The notes under the pieces were generated by a model. That model was not told where the DNA came from, searched no databases, and worked only from the letters and a program-made list of their open reading frames with translations. A stretch of 64,000 nt of DNA, from positions 242,585,530 through 242,649,529 of the forward strand of contig CP136065.1 in the NCBI GenBank assembly GCA_032622095.1. Direction: 5' to 3'. A program made the position numbers and the translations under genes. Below, in pieces: positions 58,976-64,000 of the stretch (positions are counted from its first letter, which is position 1; every line of letters starts with the position of its first letter). Origin of the DNA: Siphonodentalium dalli. Its lineage: Eukaryota > Mollusca > Scaphopoda > Gadilida > Siphonodentaliidae.

Positions 58976-59267
58976 GCTGAATAGGTCACTCTCACCGGTT
59001 TTCTGTGATAAAGTTACCCAGGTTCCTAATTTTGTGATAAAGTTACCCAGGTTGGTGAGAATTGTGATAATGTTACCCAGGTTAAGCAAATCTCACAATA
59101 TCAACTCGATTTAAAAGTGACAGAGGGAAATATTGTTCAGTTTTTGCAAGTAATAGCCCTTATCAAGCATAAATTAAGACTTCTTCTCCAACCTGGGTAA
59201 CTTTATCACAATTTCAGGAACCTGGGTAACTTTATCATAGAAAACCGGTGAGCGTGACCTATTCAGC
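58976..59267. mobile_element. 290-bp foldback element with long terminal inverted repeats
   Basis: Left arm 58976-59061 begins GCTGAATAGGTCACTCTCACCGG; right arm 59182-59267 ends CCGGTGAGCGTGACCTATTCAGC. The arms match along about 85 bases with few differences. The left arm holds two copies of TGTGATAAAGTTACCCAGGTT (a third, TGTGATAATG..., follows near 59064), and the right arm two inverted copies. The interior has no ORF. A MITE is likely, but no clear target-site duplication is visible. Confidence 0.8.
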
Positions 59268-59350
59268 ATTAATGCGATGCCCATGTAACAATGACAAATT
59301 TGACTAAGTTGACCATACCGGTAGGCTGTACTGCATGAAAAAATCAACAT

Positions 59351-59379
59351 ATTTTTTTTTTGGGGGGGGGGGGGGGAGG
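59351..59379. repeat. T10-G15 homopolymer tract
   Basis: Ten T bases are followed by about fifteen G bases and AGGG. The G-run can form a quadruplex on the plus strand and is also a likely spot for length errors in the sequence. Confidence 0.8.
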
Positions 59380-60375
59380 GACATGTTCTCCAGCTGATAA
59401 TATCACCATATAATTTGACATGGCCTAATATTTCTGATTGGACAATTGAACACATAACTTTAGAAATGCTCTATTGCAACTGCATGCAGATACTATGAAT
59501 TGTGTTGATTTGGGGAACACTACCATGTAAAAGTGGAAGATTCAGGTTGAATAAATACAAATGGAGTGTCCATCTGAATTTGATGACATTTTTTTTAGGT
59601 ACAAAAATGTCTATAACTCAAACAATAATTAGCCTATTAACTAAACTGAAGAAAAAAAGGTTTTCAGATTTGTGATCCCAATAGATGAGTTCTACAAATA
59701 AGATAAAAAGTGAAAGGACGAATTTGAAATTTCCATGTACTAAACCAATATTCACAGTGCCACATAATTATGCAGGCACATTGCGCCCACACACACGCTG
59801 ACACAGACTGCAGACAAATTTAAAGACAACGTAAAAATGTAAACAAAAATAAAAGTTAAAAAATTCTTTAAAAGTTGCAACAAAACAAAAATAACAACTA
59901 TAGTACGCAAGGATTGAATATAAACGACGTATTTTCTCAGTTATAAAAGTGGCTGGGTAGTTTTCCTTGCTTTTGGTTGAGAATGTTGACCAAAAACGAT
60001 GTACCAGTATTTCCATTCACTCGTATTCGTCGGAAATTGACACTGACAGACCGATTAAAATAAATCAGAATAAAGTCAACAACCGTTATTAAAATGAAAT
60101 AAACGTAACAATCACCAAGATTAATACTCGGTGAATATATAGATCACTTCAGTTTACCTCTATAGGCTCTAGGTGGCCGGTGAGTCATTTGATACAAAAA
60201 ACATTCATTCGATTTCTGTATTCCTCGTGTATTTACCATTTCAAATACGGCGCCTGTCCTACCAGGAGGATCGATAACTCTACCAAGACGATTACACAAA
60301 TATTATTGGGTGAGCTATCCTGTTATTTATGATCCTTGGTAATAGACGCAAGGGAGATAACTCTCCCATGCACTT
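59380..60375. other. AT-rich stretch without a gene
   Basis: A minus-strand 82-codon frame (59768-60016) lacks motifs. AAGGGAGATAACTC at about 60350, a phrase frequent in molluscan genomes to my knowledge, lies just downstream of the Penelope-like ORF end. Confidence 0.35.
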
Positions 60376-60378
60376 CCA

Positions 60379-61755
60379 TCACACATTATACAGTATATCA
60401 TATTTACAGCGTGCCAGCGGAATGATCGGATATCCGTCTTTAGAACTAATAGTATCCGAAGATACTAGTTGGCATGAGCCACATCTTGGAGTGTTACACG
60501 GTTTGGTTCCGATAGAAAGATTAGACGACCGACATTGGCTAGAAACAAGCATCTGTCGTAAGTTAGGTGGTTGCCTAGTCGCCAGTAACGGCCTCTCCTT
60601 GAATATGTTCTGAAGTAGATCATCGCCGTCCAGAATATGCTGGGACTGAACCAGAATGAGTCTCATTAGTTTAGTTGCGGGGTGATGTGTAACAACAAGC
60701 GGAACGCGTTCTTTAACGTCAGAACATTTATAAGCTAACAAATCCGTACGGTCCTTGGAAAGCGCCTTAGTTGTCTGCTTCTCCACAGTTCGCTTTTCAT
60801 ACCCGAGTTTCACGAATTCCGATTTTAATTTGGAGATTTGTTTTGCGCGAATGTTCGAATCCGAGTTGATTCGATGGTAACGTAAAGCCTGACTATATAT
60901 AACAGATCTCTTAGTATGATCCGGATGAAAACTTGTAGAATGTAAGTAATTATATTTGTCAGTTGGTTTCCCATAAACAGCAGTTTCTAATTTCCCATCA
61001 GTTTTGAAAACTCTGACATCCAAGAAGCTGATAGTCTCTGTAGACTTTTCCATGGTAAACTTTAGGTTAGGGTGAACATTGTTAATTTTGTCATAAAATT
61101 CTTCAAGTTCTGACAAACCGTGCTCCCTAATGATGAAAATGTCATCTATATACCGAAAATAAACTTTAGGTTTTAGCTCAATATTGTCCAAGAATGTTTT
61201 CTCAAAGTCAGCCATATATATATTGGCGAACTGAGGGGCCATGGGAGTGCCCATCGCGGTTCCCAATTTCTGTAGAAAAATATCTCCATTAAACTGAAAG
61301 TAGTTGTGGTTAAGAATAAATTCGGTCAATTTAGCGATGGTTTCGGTGGCCATTGAGGTGTTTCCAGAATATGAGATTAACGATCGTGTCAGAGCCTGTA
61401 TTCCATCCACGTGATTTATATTAGAATACAATGACTTTACGTCGAGAGTTACAAGTAAAGTTTGTTCATCAATATCATCAATGCTGGAAATCTTGTTTAG
61501 AAAGTCAGTGGAGTCTTTTATATAACTGTGAGCAGATCGCGCGATAGGTTTGAGTTCGTCGTCTATCAGCTTAGAAATGTTCTCAGTGATAGTTCCACAC
61601 CCTGATACAATTGGACGGCCTGGGACACCATGTTTATGTATCTTAGGAAGTGTGTAGAATGTTCCAATGCGGGGTGTCTGAGCGACGGCCGGACGAACGA
61701 GATCTCTGTCGTTTTCGGGCAACGATTGTATGAGGTCCGCGAGTTCACATTGGAC
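60379..61755 (-). CDS. Penelope-like element reverse transcriptase (5'-truncated, no GIY-YIG)
   Basis: An uninterrupted minus-strand frame (formally open to 61860) encodes RT blocks in order: TFYTLPKIHKHGVPGRPIVS, LLVTLDVKSLYSNI, GTAMGTPMAPQFANIYMADF, YFRYIDDIFII (the catalytic D-D), then a long thumb/linker with AVYGKPTDKYNYLHSTSFHP and a CNTPRCGSCQ zinc-finger-like motif. LPKIHK and this Cys motif are typical of Penelope-like elements. The GIY-YIG endonuclease that should follow is missing; the frame ends at 60379-60381 (CKYDILYN-V). The 5' side is cut at the (TA)n tract at 61755-61774, so the codons beyond it are probably unrelated. It encodes an apparently intact RT core but is a truncated copy. 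Confidence 0.85.
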   Translation of the reverse strand, partial: VQCELADLIQSLPENDRDLVRPAVAQTPRIGTFYTLPKIHKHGVPGRPIVSGCGTITENISKLIDDELKPIARSAHSYIKDSTDFLNKISSIDDIDEQTLLVTLDVKSLYSNINHVDGIQALTRSLISYSGNTSMATETIAKLTEFILNHNYFQFNGDIFLQKLGTAMGTPMAPQFANIYMADFEKTFLDNIELKPKVYFRYIDDIFIIREHGLSELEEFYDKINNVHPNLKFTMEKSTETISFLDVRVFKTDGKLETAVYGKPTDKYNYLHSTSFHPDHTKRSVIYSQALRYHRINSDSNIRAKQISKLKSEFVKLGYEKRTVEKQTTKALSKDRTDLLAYKCSDVKERVPLVVTHHPATKLMRLILVQSQHILDGDDLLQNIFKERPLLATRQPPNLRQMLVSSQCRSSNLSIGTKPCNTPRCGSCQLVSSDTISSKDGYPIIPLARCKYDILYNV

Positions 61756-61774
61756 ATATATATATATATATATA
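61755..61774. repeat. (TA)n tract at the 5' edge of the Penelope-like ORF
   Basis: TATATATATATATATATATA marks the junction between RT coding sequence and unrelated DNA. It gives an artificial IYIYIYV segment in the open frame. Confidence 0.85.
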
Positions 61775-61860
61775 CGGACAATTTGATTCCCTCTGGGGAA
61801 ATTCAATGACTCCAGGCAAAGCGACGGCATCCGGGGAACTTTCAAGTTGATGCCGCCCAA

Positions 61861-63404
61861 GTGTTATTGACGCGCCTCAACAATTTTACACCGTCTTGTA
61901 TGTAAAGACAATTTTGTCCCAGAAAATTGACATTATCCGTATTTTACGATTAGATCGATATATTATAATTTATATTTTGTTATATGCGACGGCATCCATG
62001 TTATATCAAATTTGTTAAATATTTGGTAATGTACAGCTCTTAAAGGCAACATATTCGGCAACCCTATCAGTGTATACCATTCTAATGTCACTTAAATGTC
62101 ACGTATAACAATTTATACTGTAATGATTGGACATCTATAATTGTTAATTATACAATATATTATCCGACTCGAAACTCCAGTTCCGAGACAACTTGTAGCC
62201 AGCCTATAATGTTATTTCAACAACTGGACAGTTTTATACGGAAATGTGTAATTCGAAATTTAACTTTGAACCTTGATGTAACATTCATACTTCTATAAAA
62301 GAAATACTGTTACCTTGCTATCTGTAATACGGAGAATTACATATTAAACAAGGTTAATACAAGATCTTCCAATGCACAAATAATACATGTATAGTTATAC
62401 GTAATTGCAAAGAAGTGAATTCCTCGCATTGCACTCAACTGGATCTCTTTGATTAATTAAAGATGCACACTCTATATTAACGCTCCTAAAATGTTATAGT
62501 ATCGTTCATATTGGTTAGTATAATGTTTTGGGTTGCAAACTATTCTGATAACTAAACCTTCATTTGAAGAAATTTTGTTAGAATCTGATACGGGGACCAC
62601 CCAATCGAATCGTCCCGTCCAATGACGTTTTCGCATAAATATGGACTTAAATTATCGTTCATAACATAATCAGTTTTTATATATCAGCTATTAACAGCAG
62701 AATCTTTTCTTATTAACTGTTCAATCAAATAGAATCACTTGGCCAATTGGAACATGCATTCAGGTTTAATGATGATGTATTGCCAAGACCTGCATTTACA
62801 CTTATGTATATAAGTTCATGAGTAATATATTCAAGTACACAAATATATCCTATCACATAAGTCATTTTGGTTGGTTTTACGACGATGACATAAACGGGGA
62901 CCAATGACCTTGCTTAAACAAATAGTATGTATATGTATATTAAAAGTTGACTGTCCAATATATTAATGCTCTTAATAGTTTTGTCACAATTAACCATAAG
63001 TCTTGTGTGGAAAATGTGATATACATGCTTTAATTAATTATTGAGAACAGATCCCGCATGGCCAAAGCCTTGAAAGACGATATTGCCAATTGGATTCGAA
63101 ATAAATTTATTTCCCCACCTAACGATATAGAATAACCAAATTGTCAGAGCGGGAGAGGAAATTTATGAATTCTCACTTGATGAGTAGTTACTTGATTCCC
63201 ATTGTTTCATTTGTAGCAATGTTCAGCTAATATACGTTCAACAACACCCATAGGCTTAATTTTTTAACTTGTATTAACCCGACATGTGTGTGTATTCGTC
63301 TATTTCATCTGAGCGACCCACCCAATTAAGAATGGATCACTCTAATTAATGTTCCAATGGGCCTATATTCTGCTTCTTTGTGGATGAGATTGGAACTCCA
63401 CGTC
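61861..63404. other. AT-rich stretch without a gene
   Basis: No open frame above background, no RNA gene and no clear repeat. Small TATATAAGTTCATG-type words recur but are not structured. Confidence 0.4.
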
Positions 63405-63690
63405 CAATATGGCCACAAAGATGGCAGCCGGAAGTGGAATATTTGAAGTTATTTTTCACTAATATCTTCTAGATCAGTTTCCGCGGTATTGAACTGGTTC
63501 AGAATTGTGACTTTTATTTTGTATTGTCCATGTTACCTGCCCATTGGAGCAATGAAATATGTCATTCATGGGCTCCCAGTGCTTTCCGATCCCTAAAAAC
63601 ATTGGTGTTATAGAACGCGGTATAAACGTTCACCAACAGTCACCATTGGGATTCTAGTCATATTTCAACAAGAAATGATCAGAACAGTTC
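63405..63690 (+). repeat. Dispersed repeat, copy 2
   Basis: Counterpart of 30-235: GGCCACAAAGATGGCAGCCGG, AGATCAGTTTCCGCGG, AACTGGTTCAGAATTGTGAC and AGTCATATTTCAACAAGAAATGA occur in the same order. An insertion of about 70 bases separates the last block from the rest compared with copy 1. Confidence 0.55.
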
Positions 63691-64000
63691 AATGTAAGTG
63701 AGGCATAACATTACTAACTAGAATACACTCACTGGAGCTGCCTATACTTGCGCCCATCACACATTTGGCATGTTGTGTGGTGTCTTGCCAACAACAGTTT
63801 GAACCACGGGTGCTGGCCCCTCGTTTGAGAGATCGATAACAAAAATCTAGATATCAAATCTCTGTTCATCCATCGCTGAAATAGTTGTGTGTACGGACAT
63901 AATATCCCCGTTATGATGATATGGACCCCAGTTGGCTGCATATTAGGAACGATAACTCTATCCGATCTAATTACAGGTGAGACATATTGGTAGTGTTTTT
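63691..64000. other. Window end, no gene recognised
   Basis: A 70-codon minus-strand frame at 63729-63941 has no motif. No other feature is visible. Confidence 0.4.

Noticed and set aside
59351-59379. G-run as a telomere-like or regulatory quadruplex
   Set aside because: A homopolymer without telomere repeat units; no gene start nearby.

Overview
The window looks like nuclear DNA of a marine invertebrate, probably a mollusc. The support is indirect: AT-rich non-coding DNA with many short foldback elements, dispersed motifs of the GGCCGCCATCTTGGAT kind, an AAGGGAGATAACTC motif near 60.35 kb, Penelope-type and LINE retroelements, and an isolated astacin-like exon with splice signals. No complete host gene is visible. 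Most of the window is repeat DNA.

0-3.9 kb: a dispersed repeat, a probable LTR (395-880) with a possible primer-binding site, and AT-rich sequence containing a diverged tandem duplication. 3.9-12.7 kb: the most unusual region, a compact, visibly more GC-rich, broken endogenous DNA virus or Polinton-like element. It carries remnants of a family B DNA polymerase running without spacer into an SF1 helicase and an HNH-like domain, an integrase C-terminal fragment on the minus strand, a probable major capsid protein, an A32/FtsK-like packaging ATPase and about six small, probably structural genes, several with membrane segments. Every gene has frameshifts or stops. Gene boundaries carry recurrent short palindromes. 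The genes together make a replication module (left), a packaging/capsid module (centre and right) and integration (minus strand).

13-20 kb: a dimeric tandem repeat, a roughly 170-bp repeat block, an isolated exon-like ORF with a possible SWIM zinc-finger start, and a poly(A) tail. 20.1-40.8 kb: a giant minisatellite of 25/26-bp units, with higher-order repeats of about 1.6-2.1 kb in its right half. 41.8-44.7 kb: a second array (units about 142-165 bp) with a 939-bp higher-order duplication. 45.1 kb: an astacin-like exon. 48.6-50.9 kb: a 61-bp satellite interrupted by a decayed LINE. 52.5-53.7 kb: a younger, 5'-truncated LINE with an open ORF, a poly(A) tail and a 9-bp target-site duplication. 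54.3-57.1 kb: a 60-bp array with CRE-like sites, a near-perfect hairpin element, and a 20-24-bp array that is open in several frames on both strands. 57.13 kb: a hammerhead-ribozyme-like motif on the minus strand. 59.0 kb: a 290-bp foldback element. 60.4-61.8 kb: a Penelope-like reverse transcriptase ORF (minus), cut off at a (TA)n tract. The rest is AT-rich DNA in which I see no gene.

All family assignments come from motif recognition by eye; no database search or alignment program was run.
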